Part shown: positions 45,590 to 53,491 of the stretch, piece after piece
Layout of the letters: every line of letters starts with the position of its first letter
Position numbering within the stretch: position 1 is the stretch's first letter
Origin: G963720515 sp963720515
GTDB lineage: Bacteria; Actinomycetota; Thermoleophilia; Gaiellales; Gaiellaceae
Direction: 5' to 3'
Assembly: GCA_963720515.1 (NCBI GenBank)
Contig: OY970397.1
Span: 558,001-622,000 of the forward strand
DNA: 64,000 nt
Position numbers and translations under genes: made by a program
Notes under the pieces: model-generated
The model's input: the letters and a program-made list of their open reading frames with translations, nothing else
What the model was told of the DNA's origin: nothing
Databases searched by the model: none

Positions 45590-46395
45590 TACGGGAACAC
45601 CTGGTGGTAGCGGGAGAAGAACGTGACCTCGGGGAGCAGCGCGAGCAGGCTCTTCTCGGCGCCGACGCCCACCTCCATGGCGGCGCCCGGGGCGAGCTCG
45701 CCGATCGTGTGGCCGTCGGCGACGACGGCGACCGGGACGTCGTCGGTGCGGTTCGTGATTCCCACGGTGAGGTTCTGCGGGACGACGAGCGGCCGGGCGT
45801 GGAGCGAGTGCGGCGCGACGAACGAGATCGCCATCGCATCGATCCCCCACATGAGCACCGGCCCGCCGTTCGAGAGGTTGTAAGCGGTCGAGCCCGTCGG
45901 CGTCGAGCAGATCATCCCGTCGCAGGGCTGCACGCCGAGGTCCTCGCCGCCGATCTCCCAGCCGAGCTGCACCATCCGCCCGAGCCGCGCGCTCGTCGCA
46001 ATCGCGTCGTTGATCGCATGCTGGGTCTCACCATTCACGACGACCCGGAGCGTGGCGAGCTCGATCACCTTGTACTCGCCCGCGAAGACCCTGCGGACGA
46101 CGTCCTCGAGCTCGTCCGGGCCCGCGCTCGTCAGGAACCCGACGCGGCCGAAGTTGACCCCGAACGCCGGCACGGCGCGGCCGAGGAGCGTCTTGAGCGC
46201 GCGCAGCATCGTGCCGTCGCCGCCGAGCACGATCGCGACGTCCGGGTCGGCTTCCACGTCCACGAGCTCGACGCCCGCGGCCTCGGCGACCGGGCGCACC
46301 CGCTCGAGGGCGTCGCCGATCGTCGCCGGCTTCCCGTGCGTGACGACCGCCGCCCGGCGGATCGGCTCAGCCGACGATGCGCTCGATGTCGCCAT
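45589..46395 (-). CDS. nadK: NAD kinase
   Basis: 268 residues. The ATP-grasping motif IVLGGDGTMLRAL, then FGVNFGRVGFLT, the INDAIA region and CSTPTGSTAYNLSNGGPV are all present. It phosphorylates NAD+ to NADP+. The ATG at 46395 overlaps the 3' end of tlyA by 29 bases; a GTG at the start of VVTHGKPA is an alternative. tlyA-nadK-recN is a widely conserved order. Confidence 0.92.
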   Translation of the reverse strand: MATSSASSAEPIRRAAVVTHGKPATIGDALERVRPVAEAAGVELVDVEADPDVAIVLGGDGTMLRALKTLLGRAVPAFGVNFGRVGFLTSAGPDELEDVVRRVFAGEYKVIELATLRVVVNGETQHAINDAIATSARLGRMVQLGWEIGGEDLGVQPCDGMICSTPTGSTAYNLSNGGPVLMWGIDAMAISFVAPHSLHARPLVVPQNLTVGITNRTDDVPVAVVADGHTIGELAPGAAMEVGVGAEKSLLALLPEVTFFSRYHQVFP

Positions 46396-47131
46396 CGTCC
46401 ACGGCCGGCGGGCCCGCGCCCGCAGCCAGGTAGAGGAAGAACTCCCGGTTGCCCTTCGGGCCGGGGAGTCCCGAGTCGGTGAGGCCGACGACGTGCGAGT
46501 CCCACGCAGGGGCGGCGTCCACGAGCTCCGAGAGGACGCGTCGGTGCACGGCCGGATCGCGGACGACGCCGCCCTTGCCGACGTCCGCGGGGCCGGCCTC
46601 GAACTGCGGTTTGACGAGCGCGAGGGCTCGCCAGTCCGGCGAGGCGCAGGCAAGCGCCGGAGGGAGCGCCTTCGCGAGCCCGATGAAGGACACGTCGCAC
46701 GTGAGGAACCTCGGCCGGAACGGGAGCGCGGCGCAGTCGAGGTGCCGCACGTTCACACGCTCCATCACCGTCACACGTGCATCGTCGCGCACCCGCGGGT
46801 GGAGCTGGCCGTAGCCGACGTCAAGCGCGCACACCCGCGCCGCCCCGGCCTGGAGCAGGCAGTCGGTGAAGCCGCCGGTCGAGGCGCCGACGTCGAGGCA
46901 GTCCTCGCCGGCGACGTCCACGCCGAGCACGTCGAGCGCGTGCGCGAGCTTGTCGCCGCCGCGCGAGACGAAGCGCGGCGATGCGGCGAGCTCGAGCGAG
47001 GCCGAGTCCTCGACCTGCTCGCCCGCCTTCGCATGGCCCTTCACGCGGCCGGCCATGACGAGCGCCTGGGCCTGCGCGCGCGTCTCGGCGAGGCCGCGCT
47101 CGACCAGGAGGACGTCCAGCCGCTTCTTCAC
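46367..47131 (-). CDS. tlyA: TlyA-family rRNA 2'-O-methyltransferase
   Basis: 254 residues: N-terminal S4 RNA-binding domain (KKRLDVLLVERGLAETRAQA, VMAGRV) and FtsJ-like methyltransferase domain (DCLDVGASTGGFTDCLL for SAM, CDVSFIGLAK, LVKPQFEAG). In mycobacteria TlyA methylates 16S and 23S rRNA and sensitises to capreomycin. GTG 47131 is preferred over ATG 47140: it matches the family's usual KKRLDV start and lies nine bases beyond the ATG-adjacent TACGCT box (47146-47141). Confidence 0.9.
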   Translation of the reverse strand: MKKRLDVLLVERGLAETRAQAQALVMAGRVKGHAKAGEQVEDSASLELAASPRFVSRGGDKLAHALDVLGVDVAGEDCLDVGASTGGFTDCLLQAGAARVCALDVGYGQLHPRVRDDARVTVMERVNVRHLDCAALPFRPRFLTCDVSFIGLAKALPPALACASPDWRALALVKPQFEAGPADVGKGGVVRDPAVHRRVLSELVDAAPAWDSHVVGLTDSGLPGPKGNREFFLYLAAGAGPPAVDDGDIERIVG

Positions 47132-47212
47132 CTGCGGCATAGCGTAGTCCGCGGCCCTGTCGTCCCCGGCGTCCTTGCGAATTCTTCGACGAAGCCGTTA
47201 CAGTCCGCGCCG

Positions 47213-47590
47213 ATGCGCTTCCTGATCTGGTGGGCCCTCAACCTCCTCGCGCTCTGGATCGCCGCCGAGCTCGTGGAGGGCATCACCTACGACGACTTCT
47301 GGAAGCTCGTCCTCGCGGCGCTCATCTTCGGGATCATCAACCTGATCCTCCGGCCGATCCTCGTGCTGCTGACGCTCCCCGCTGTGATCCTTACGCTGGG
47401 GCTTCTCTTGATCGTCATCAACGCGTTCCTGCTCTGGCTGACCGGCGTGATCGTGCCCGGCTTCGAAGTGGCGGACTTCTTCTGGGCGGCGATCCTCGGT
47501 GCGCTCATCATCGCTCTCGTGAACTTCGCGCTCGACATGCTGCTGCCCGAGACCGACGACATGCAGCGCGCGCTCGGCGCCCGGCCCTAG
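47213..47590 (+). CDS. Phage holin superfamily IV (YvlD-like) membrane protein
   Basis: 125 residues with four hydrophobic segments and the family pattern IWWALNLLALWIA, ALIFGIINLILRPILVLLTLP, LLLIVINAFLLWLTG. The name comes from the domain database; it is not a phage lysis gene here and its role is unknown. TACAGT (47199-47204) is eight bases before the ATG. It converges with the PASTA gene, overlapping by four bases. Confidence 0.8.
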   Translation: MRFLIWWALNLLALWIAAELVEGITYDDFWKLVLAALIFGIINLILRPILVLLTLPAVILTLGLLLIVINAFLLWLTGVIVPGFEVADFFWAAILGALIIALVNFALDMLLPETDDMQRALGARP

Positions 47591-48186
47591 CGGACCGGCT
47601 CGACGAAGAGGGCCATGTTCCGGTCCCGCCTGCGCGTGTCGTCGATCTCGGTCCCGGGCTCGACGCTCTGCGCGACCACGCGGTAGGCCGCGAGGAGCGT
47701 CGGCGCGTCGCTCGGCTCGAGCGGCGGCATCGCGGCGATGTGGAAGCCGAGGCCGAGGGCGGCGAGGTCATTCGCCGCGCGGGCGAGCGGCATCCCGGTG
47801 AGGTCGGGCATCGTCACCGTGTCGGTCGTGTACTGCGGGCTTCCGGTCGGCCCCTTCCCAAGCGTCAGCGTGACCGTCGAGCCGGGCGCGACCTTCGTCC
47901 CGGCCTCGGGCGACTGCGCCTTCAGCACGGGCGGCGAGACCGTGCCGTACCGGTACTCCTGCGGGATCGCGACGCGGAGTCCGGCCTGGTGCAGCACGTC
48001 GTAGGCCTCACTCACCGCAGCGCCTGTCACGTCCGGCACGACGACCGTGGTTGCCGGCGGCTGGGTCGGTGCGGGCGCGGAAGTGGATCCCGCCGCCGAC
48101 GGGGATCCCGCCGGCTTGGTGTCGTCGCTGCACCCGGCGGCGAGCAGACCTGCGGCGAGGGCGGCGGCTGCGAGCCGCGCGGTCAT
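47587..48186 (-). CDS. PASTA-domain lipoprotein
   Basis: 199 residues. Signal peptide with lipobox (LAAGLLAAGC, Cys 19), a Ser/Pro/Thr-rich linker, then two PASTA-like domains (VPDVTGAAVSEAYDVLHQAGL...; MPDLTGMPLARAANDLAALGL...). PASTA modules bind peptidoglycan or muropeptides; there is no kinase domain, so it is probably a surface binder. ATG overlaps the ispA stop (ATGA). It should be processed by LspA encoded at 1.8 kb. Confidence 0.8.
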   Translation of the reverse strand: MTARLAAAALAAGLLAAGCSDDTKPAGSPSAAGSTSAPAPTQPPATTVVVPDVTGAAVSEAYDVLHQAGLRVAIPQEYRYGTVSPPVLKAQSPEAGTKVAPGSTVTLTLGKGPTGSPQYTTDTVTMPDLTGMPLARAANDLAALGLGFHIAAMPPLEPSDAPTLLAAYRVVAQSVEPGTEIDDTRRRDRNMALFVEPVR

Positions 48187-49016
48187 GCCCGGCGCTCGCG
48201 GATCGTCTCCGTGAGCTCGGCCAGGACCGACGTGTCCGCGTCGAGCGCCGCGAGGCAGTCGCGCACCCGGCCGCGCGCCTCGTCCGCGAGCTCCCGCGCC
48301 CGGTCGAGCCCGTAGAGCGAGACATACGTGACCTTGCCCGCCGCCTCGTCCTTGCCGGGCGTCTTCCCGAGCTCCTCGGCCGTGCCGGTCGCGTCGAGAA
48401 CGTCGTCGACGATCTGGAACAGCAGGCCGATCTCGGTTCCGAGCTCCGCCCAGGGCCGGGGGTCATCGACCTCCGCGACGGCCGTGGCGCAGAGGACCGA
48501 GGCCTGGAGCAGGCGACCGGTCTTGAGGGAGTGCAGCTCCGCGAGCCCCTGGCCGTCGAGGTCGCCGTCCTCCGTCACGTCGAGGTACTGCCCTCCGATC
48601 ATCCCGAGCGTCGCGCCTGCGAGGACGCGGCCCACGTCCGGCGTCGGGTAGCCGAGGACGAGCCGGAACGCCTCGGCGAGGAGCGCGTCGCCGGCGAGGA
48701 TCGCGACGTCCTCGCCGAAGCGGACGTGCGCGCTCGGCTGGCCGCGGCGGAGGTCGTCGTCGTCGAGGGCCGGCAGGTCGTCGTGGACGAGGCTGAACGT
48801 GTGGACGAGCTCCAGGGCGCAGGCCGCGTCGAGCGTCTCGTCGGGCGCGCGGCCGAGCGCCTCGCCGGTCGCGAGGCAGAGCACCGGGCGGATCCGCTTG
48901 CCGCCGCCGAGCAGCGAGTAGCGGAGCGCCTCCTCGAGCCGGCCGAGCTCGACCGCGAACGGAAGCGCGGCCAGCCGCGCCTCGACGAGGCCGCGCAGCT
49001 CCTCGGGGCTACGCAT
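48183..49016 (-). CDS. ispA: Polyprenyl (farnesyl/geranylgeranyl) diphosphate synthase
   Basis: 277 residues of trans-prenyltransferase. First Asp-rich motif LVHDDLPALDDDDLRRG with the two-residue insert usual for bacterial FPP synthases, second motif QIVDDVLD, GGGKRIRP for IPP binding. It condenses IPP with allylic diphosphates; product length cannot be read confidently. Order xseB-ispA matches many bacteria. ATG overlaps the end of xseB by eight bases. Confidence 0.88.
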   Translation of the reverse strand: MRSPEELRGLVEARLAALPFAVELGRLEEALRYSLLGGGKRIRPVLCLATGEALGRAPDETLDAACALELVHTFSLVHDDLPALDDDDLRRGQPSAHVRFGEDVAILAGDALLAEAFRLVLGYPTPDVGRVLAGATLGMIGGQYLDVTEDGDLDGQGLAELHSLKTGRLLQASVLCATAVAEVDDPRPWAELGTEIGLLFQIVDDVLDATGTAEELGKTPGKDEAAGKVTYVSLYGLDRARELADEARGRVRDCLAALDADTSVLAELTETIRERRA

Positions 49017-49200
49017 CCCCGGCCGCTTCGAGCCGCAGTCGCTCGACCTCGGCCTGCACCTCGCGCGCGAGCTCGGACATCTTCGCGAGCCGCTCGACCG
49101 CGTCGTCCGGGTCGTCCTCGCCCTCGACCTCCGAGAGCGTCCGGTCGATCTCAGCGAGCAGCTCCTCGAGCCGCTTCCCGCGCTGCGCGTCTTCGGTCAT
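49009..49200 (-). CDS. xseB: Exodeoxyribonuclease VII small subunit
   Basis: 63 residues, one helical hairpin of the XseB type (GKRLEELLAEIDRTLSEVEGE...DDAVERLAKMSELAREVQAEVERLR). It pairs with XseA to degrade single-stranded DNA. xseA is not next to it and not in this window, which is unusual. ATG overlaps the nusB TGA (ATGA), so the call is also supported by the nusB-xseB-ispA order. Confidence 0.75.
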   Translation of the reverse strand: MTEDAQRGKRLEELLAEIDRTLSEVEGEDDPDDAVERLAKMSELAREVQAEVERLRLEAAGDA

Positions 49201-49571
49201 GCCGCCTCCTTCACGATCCGTCCGAGGATGCCGTTCACGAGCCGCGCCGCCTCGTCCGAGGCGTAGCGCCGGGCGAGCCGCACGGCCTCGTCGAGTACGA
49301 CCTCCATGGGCGGGTCGCCGCGGTCGAGCTCGTAGAGCGCCATTCGCAGCACGCTCCGCTCGACGGCGCCGAGCCGCCCGACGTCCCAGTCGATCGCCGC
49401 CGCGCCGATCCGCGCGTCGAGGTCCTCGGCGTGATCGGACACGCCCTGTGCGAGCTCGACGGCCCACGGGTCGGCCTCACCCTCGTAGAGCGAGCCGAGC
49501 GGCTTGCCGGTCACGTCCCACTGGAAGAGCAGGACGAGCGCCTCACGTCGGGCCTCGCGCCGTGACGTCAT
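49197..49571 (-). CDS. nusB: Transcription antitermination factor NusB
   Basis: 124 residues, all-helical NusB fold: SRREARREALVLLFQWD, then the C-terminal ERSVLRMALYEL and VLDEAVRLARRYASDEAARLVNGILG. It binds boxA RNA with NusE in rRNA antitermination. ATG overlaps the accC stop (ATGA). efp-accB-accC-nusB is a classic actinobacterial/firmicute order. Confidence 0.9.
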   Translation of the reverse strand: MTSRREARREALVLLFQWDVTGKPLGSLYEGEADPWAVELAQGVSDHAEDLDARIGAAAIDWDVGRLGAVERSVLRMALYELDRGDPPMEVVLDEAVRLARRYASDEAARLVNGILGRIVKEAA

Positions 49572-50923
49572 GCCGCCTCGAGCCCCAGCTCGCCGCCGGT
49601 CTCGGCGAGGAACGCGGTCGTGTAGTCGCCGCTCGCGAAGCCGTCCGTGGCGAGGATCGCAAGCCCGAGGTCGCGCGTCGTCGGCACTCCCTCGAGCTCG
49701 AACTCGCGCAGCGCGCGGGCGGCCCGGGCGAGCGCGGCCGGCCGGTCCTCGGCCCACACGATCACCTTCGCGACGAGCGAGTCGTAGAACGGCGGGATCC
49801 GGTAGCCCTCGAAGACGTGCGTGTCCACGCGGACCCCGGGGCCGAGCGGAGGGCTGAAGCGGGTGACCGTGCCGGGCGCAGGCATGAAGTCGCGCGTCGG
49901 GTCCTCGGCGTTGATGCGGAACTCGATCGAGTGGCCGCGCAGCTCGGCACGGCCCTCCTGCGGGAGCCCCTCACCGCCGGCGACGTGGAGCTGCGCGCGC
50001 GCGAGGTCGATCCCGGTGAGGAGCTCGGTGACAGGGTGCTCGACCTGGAGGCGCGTGTTCATCTCGATGAAGTAGAACCGCTTCTCGGCGTCGAGGAGGA
50101 ACTCGATCGTCCCGGCGCCGCGGTAGTGCAGCGCCTCGCAGGCGGCGCGCGCAGCGTCCTCCATCTCGGCGCGGAGCTCGGGCGTGAGCGCCGGCGACGG
50201 GCCCTCCTCGACGAGCTTCTGGTGGCGGCGCTGCACGGAGCAGTCGCGCTCGCCGAGCGTAAGGACATGGCCCTCGCCGTCGCCGAGCACCTGGATCTCC
50301 ACATGCCGCGCGCCGACGAGCGCGCGTTCGACGTAGAGCGACCCGTCCTTGAACGCCGATTCCGCCTCGGCCGAGGCCGTGCGGTAGGCGCCCTCGAGCT
50401 CGTCAGGCGACTCCACGAGCCGCATGCCGCGCCCGCCGCCGCCCGCGGCGGCCTTGAGGAGGAGCGGGAAGCCGACCTCCCCGCCGAGCGCCTGCGCCTG
50501 CTCGAGCGTCGCGGGGCCGTCCGAGCCGGGGACGAGCGGGAGGCCTGCCTCGGCGGCGGCCTGCTTCGCGCGCACCTTGTCGCCCATCGTCTCGATCGAC
50601 TCGGGCCGCGGCCCGACGAACGCGAGGTCGTTGTCCTCGCAGGCCCGCGCGAACTCGGCGTTCTCGGCGAGAAACCCCCAGCCGGGATGGACGGCGTCGC
50701 AGCCGGTCGTGTTGCCGGCGGCCACGAGCGACGGGATGTTCAGGTAGCTCTGAGCAGGGTGCGGCGGGCCGATGTGGACAGCGCGATCCGCCAGCCTGAC
50801 GTGGAGCGAGTCCTTGTCGGCGGTGGAGTAGACGGCCACCGTCTCGAGCCCGAGCTCCCGGCAGGCGCGGACGACGCGGACCGCCACCTCGCCGCGGTTC
50901 GCGATGAGGACGCGCGAGATCAC
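49568..50923 (-). CDS. accC: Biotin carboxylase (AccC)
   Basis: 451 residues, full biotin carboxylase: VLIANRGEVAVRVVRACRELG, the ATP-grasp glycine loop KAAAGGGGRGMR, ERDCSVQRRHQKLVEE, EMNTRLQVEHPVTE (metal and base residues). It carboxylates biotin on a carrier protein using ATP and bicarbonate. The gene for its probable carrier lies 150 bases upstream. GTG 50923 is chosen for GGGAG seven bases upstream and the standard N-terminus. Confidence 0.93.
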   Translation of the reverse strand: MISRVLIANRGEVAVRVVRACRELGLETVAVYSTADKDSLHVRLADRAVHIGPPHPAQSYLNIPSLVAAGNTTGCDAVHPGWGFLAENAEFARACEDNDLAFVGPRPESIETMGDKVRAKQAAAEAGLPLVPGSDGPATLEQAQALGGEVGFPLLLKAAAGGGGRGMRLVESPDELEGAYRTASAEAESAFKDGSLYVERALVGARHVEIQVLGDGEGHVLTLGERDCSVQRRHQKLVEEGPSPALTPELRAEMEDAARAACEALHYRGAGTIEFLLDAEKRFYFIEMNTRLQVEHPVTELLTGIDLARAQLHVAGGEGLPQEGRAELRGHSIEFRINAEDPTRDFMPAPGTVTRFSPPLGPGVRVDTHVFEGYRIPPFYDSLVAKVIVWAEDRPAALARAARALREFELEGVPTTRDLGLAILATDGFASGDYTTAFLAETGGELGLEAA

Positions 50924-50944
50924 GACCCACTCCCGGCGCAGCGC

Positions 50945-51045
50945 CGTGACGGTTCCGGCACAGCTCGTGACAGACACGTGACGATTTCCGCGCTAGTGTC
51001 GAAAGCGGGGGCAAAGGGGCCGGAGGCCCCCGGGGGAAGTGCTTG
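50945..51045 (-). repeat. Dispersed intergenic repeat, copy G (inverted)
   Basis: On the minus strand it reads CTTCCCCCGGGGGCC, then GACACTAGCGCGGAAATCG and CACGTGTCTGTCACGAGCTG, TGTGCCGGAAC. It is the only copy in this orientation and the only one inside an apparent operon (between accB-type gene and accC). Confidence 0.6.
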
Positions 51046-51071
51046 ACGCGCGCGAGGCACAACGGCCATCG

Positions 51072-52889
51072 CTAGAGCGCGTCGAGGGGCCGGCCGTTCA
51101 GCGGCTCGAGCTCGAACAGGAGGTCGCCGTACTCGACGGCGGACTCGTTCTCGACGCAGATCCGGCGGACGAGCGCCTCGCCCTCGGCCTTGATCTCGTT
51201 CATGAGCTTCATCGCCTCGAGGATGCAGAGCGTCTGGCCCGCCTCGACCGCGTCGCCCTCCTCGACGAACGGCGGGGCATCCGGCGACGGCGCGCGGTAG
51301 AACGTGCCGACCATCGGCGCCTCGACGAGGACGACGTCGTCGGGCGGCGGTGCGGGCGCCTGCGTCACGGCCGAGTCCTCCGGCGCGACCCCGACAGGTG
51401 TCGGAAGCGCGGCCGCCGTGGGAACGACCGGCGTCTCGCCCGCACGGCGGACCGTGTACCGCGAGTCGCCTTCCTCGATCGTGATCTCGCCGATCCCGGA
51501 CTCCTGCACGACGCGAATGAGGTCGCGGAGGCGCTCCGACTCCCCGCGCCCGAGCCCCGCCTCGTGGTCGCCGCGCTGCCCGCGCGAGCGGATCGAGCGA
51601 AGAAGAGGCTCGGCCTCCTCGCCGAAGAGCGCGAGCAGCAGGAGCTCCTCCTCGCTCGCCGCGATCCCGCCGGCCTCCTCGCGCAGCTCGTCGAGCCCGG
51701 CGGTGACGTCCTCCTCGGTGTCGGCCGGAACGAGCGCGACCGCGCGGCGCACGGCGGGATCCACCGGGCCGGGCGTCGCGCCGTAGCGGCCGTTCACGAG
51801 GTCGCGGAGCTCGTCCACGACGAACTGCCAGCGCTGCGACGAGAGCACGTGGATGAGGGCCTGCGAGGCGAGCACCTGGCCGATCGGCGAGGCGAGCGGC
51901 GGCCAGCCGGTCTCGCCGCGGATGATGGTGAGCTCGTCGAGGACGGCGTCGAGGCGGTCGCCGAAGTCCTGGCGGCGCAGGTTCGCGTCGAGCTCGGCCA
52001 CGAGTCCAGCCGGAAGCCGGTGCTCGGCCGCGCGCACGGCGACCCGCGGGGAGAGCGGCGGCACGGGCGCCTCGCCGAGCGCGTCGTCCACGAGCTCGCA
52101 GGCCTCCCAGAGCTTGTCCACGTCCACGCCCGCGTCGAGGCCGAGCCCTTCGAGCGCCTGCTCGGCCGACTCTCCCGACACGCGGTGGAGCGCGAGAGCC
52201 ACCGGGTAGATCGCGCACGCGATGCGGTCCGCCCCGCCCCGCGCGGCCTCGAGCGCGGCCGCGAGGGCGGCGCCGCCCGAGCCCTGCGAGTGGAGCCCGA
52301 CCGGCAGGCCGCTCGCCTCGCGCACGCGTTCGACCAGCGCGCGCGCTCGCGCGGGATCGAGCGAGCCGGCGGGGTCGTGGATGAGGACGCGCGCCGGCTT
52401 CAGGTCGTCGAGGTGCTCGGCGCGCTCGAGCAGCACGTCGGTCGCGCCCTCGGGGCCCGGGCTGTGCACGAGCCCGACCGCCAGCTCCTTGCCGGTCTCG
52501 TGGATCGCGTCGGCTGCCTCCTGGAGGTTCGTGAGGTCGTTCAGCGGATCGTGGATGCGGAAGAGGTCGATGCCGTTCTCGGCAGCGCTTGCGACGAACC
52601 GCCGGACGAGGTCGCGCGAGAGCGGCCGCGTGCCGACGAGGAACCGGCCGCGGAGCGCCATGCCGAGCGGCGTCTCGCAGCGCCCGGCGAGCGCGCGAAT
52701 GCGCTCCCACGGGCTCTCGACACCGCGCCGGACGGCCGCGTCGAAGCAGCCGCCGCCGGACACCTCGAGCGCAGCGAACCCGGCTGCGTCGAGGAGCTCG
52801 GCGACCTCGAGGACCTGCGCGGTGCGGACGCGCGCGGACATGGGCTCCTGGGACAGGAGCCGGATCGTCGTGTCGACGAGGGCGGTCAT
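51072..52889 (-). CDS. Carboxyltransferase-like barrel fused to AccB-type biotin carrier, catalytic site degenerate
   Basis: 605 residues. Residues 1-270 align by motif with the carboxyltransferase barrel of OadA/pyruvate carboxylase (SPWERIRAL, MALRGRFLVG, DLFRIHDPLND) and 285-380 with the PYC_OADA domain (GWPPLASPIGQVLASQA). Residues 450-485 are AccB-like (LRDLIRVVQESGIGEITIEE), and a biotinyl domain ends the chain (EAMKLMNEI, biotin Lys 561). The metal-site residues are changed: RDGHQS is RLLSQE (Asp lost), the carbamylated Lys is His 171 (IHDPAG), and HxH is HSQ (200-202). Probably a biotin carrier for AccC with an inactive or repurposed barrel. TAGGCT (52902-52897) is seven bases before the ATG. 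Confidence 0.85.
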   Translation of the reverse strand: MTALVDTTIRLLSQEPMSARVRTAQVLEVAELLDAAGFAALEVSGGGCFDAAVRRGVESPWERIRALAGRCETPLGMALRGRFLVGTRPLSRDLVRRFVASAAENGIDLFRIHDPLNDLTNLQEAADAIHETGKELAVGLVHSPGPEGATDVLLERAEHLDDLKPARVLIHDPAGSLDPARARALVERVREASGLPVGLHSQGSGGAALAAALEAARGGADRIACAIYPVALALHRVSGESAEQALEGLGLDAGVDVDKLWEACELVDDALGEAPVPPLSPRVAVRAAEHRLPAGLVAELDANLRRQDFGDRLDAVLDELTIIRGETGWPPLASPIGQVLASQALIHVLSSQRWQFVVDELRDLVNGRYGATPGPVDPAVRRAVALVPADTEEDVTAGLDELREEAGGIAASEEELLLLALFGEEAEPLLRSIRSRGQRGDHEAGLGRGESERLRDLIRVVQESGIGEITIEEGDSRYTVRRAGETPVVPTAAALPTPVGVAPEDSAVTQAPAPPPDDVVLVEAPMVGTFYRAPSPDAPPFVEEGDAVEAGQTLCILEAMKLMNEIKAEGEALVRRICVENESAVEYGDLLFELEPLNGRPLDAL

Positions 52890-52899
52890 CGCGGGCAGC

Positions 52900-53467
52900 C
52901 TATGCCCGGGAGATGTAGCGCGCCTCGCGCGTGTCCACCTTGATGCGGTCGCCGATGTTCACGAAAAGCGGCACTTGAACGACCGCGCCCGTCTCGAGCG
53001 TCGCCGGCTTCGTCACGTTCGAGACCGTGTCGCCCTTGACCCCCGGCTCGGTCGCCGTCACGCCGAGCTCGACCGACGTCGGGAGCTGGATGCCCGGCGG
53101 GCTTCCCGCCCACGGTGAGGAGCTGCACGGAGCTCGACGGCAGGAGGAACTGGAGCTCGTCGGCCACGTCGCCGCGCGGCAGGTTGAGCTGCTCGAAGGT
53201 CTCCTCGTCCATGAACACGACGTCCTCGCCCGCGTCGTAGAGGTACTGGACGTTCTTCGTCTCCGTGAAGATCCGCGGCATCTTCTCGCCCGCGCGGAAG
53301 GTCTTGTCCACGACGGCGCCCGTGTCCACGGCCTTGAGCTTCGTGCGCACAAACGCTCCGCCCTTGCCCGGCTTCACGTGCTGGAACTCGACGATGCGCC
53401 AGACCTGCCCGTCTACCTCGACGTGCATCCCGTTCTTGAACTGGTTGGTGGAGACCGTGTCGGCCAC
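52900..53467 (-). CDS. efp: Elongation factor P (one apparent insertion)
   Basis: Relieves ribosome stalling at polyproline. N-terminal KOW-like domain with VEFQHVKPGKGGAFVRTKLK (the tip carries Lys at the usual modification site), then OB domains ending FVNIGDRIKVDTREARYISR. Between SVQLLTVGG and PPGIQLPTSVEL the frame changes; removing one base near 53.10 kb restores 188 residues, the normal length. TAGAAT (53481-53476) is eight bases before the GTG. It is upstream of the accB-type gene and its TAG doubles as part of that gene's -10. Confidence 0.9.
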
Positions 53468-53491
53468 GACGGCGGATTCTACGGACGGCCG

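Noticed and set aside
45589..45700. LexA box upstream of recN
   Set aside because: No GAAC-N4-GTTC site was found within the nadK end; recN seems to be expressed from the tlyA/nadK operon.
47213..47590. Prophage remnant (holin)
   Set aside because: The family name is historical; no other phage gene is nearby and the gene sits among housekeeping genes.
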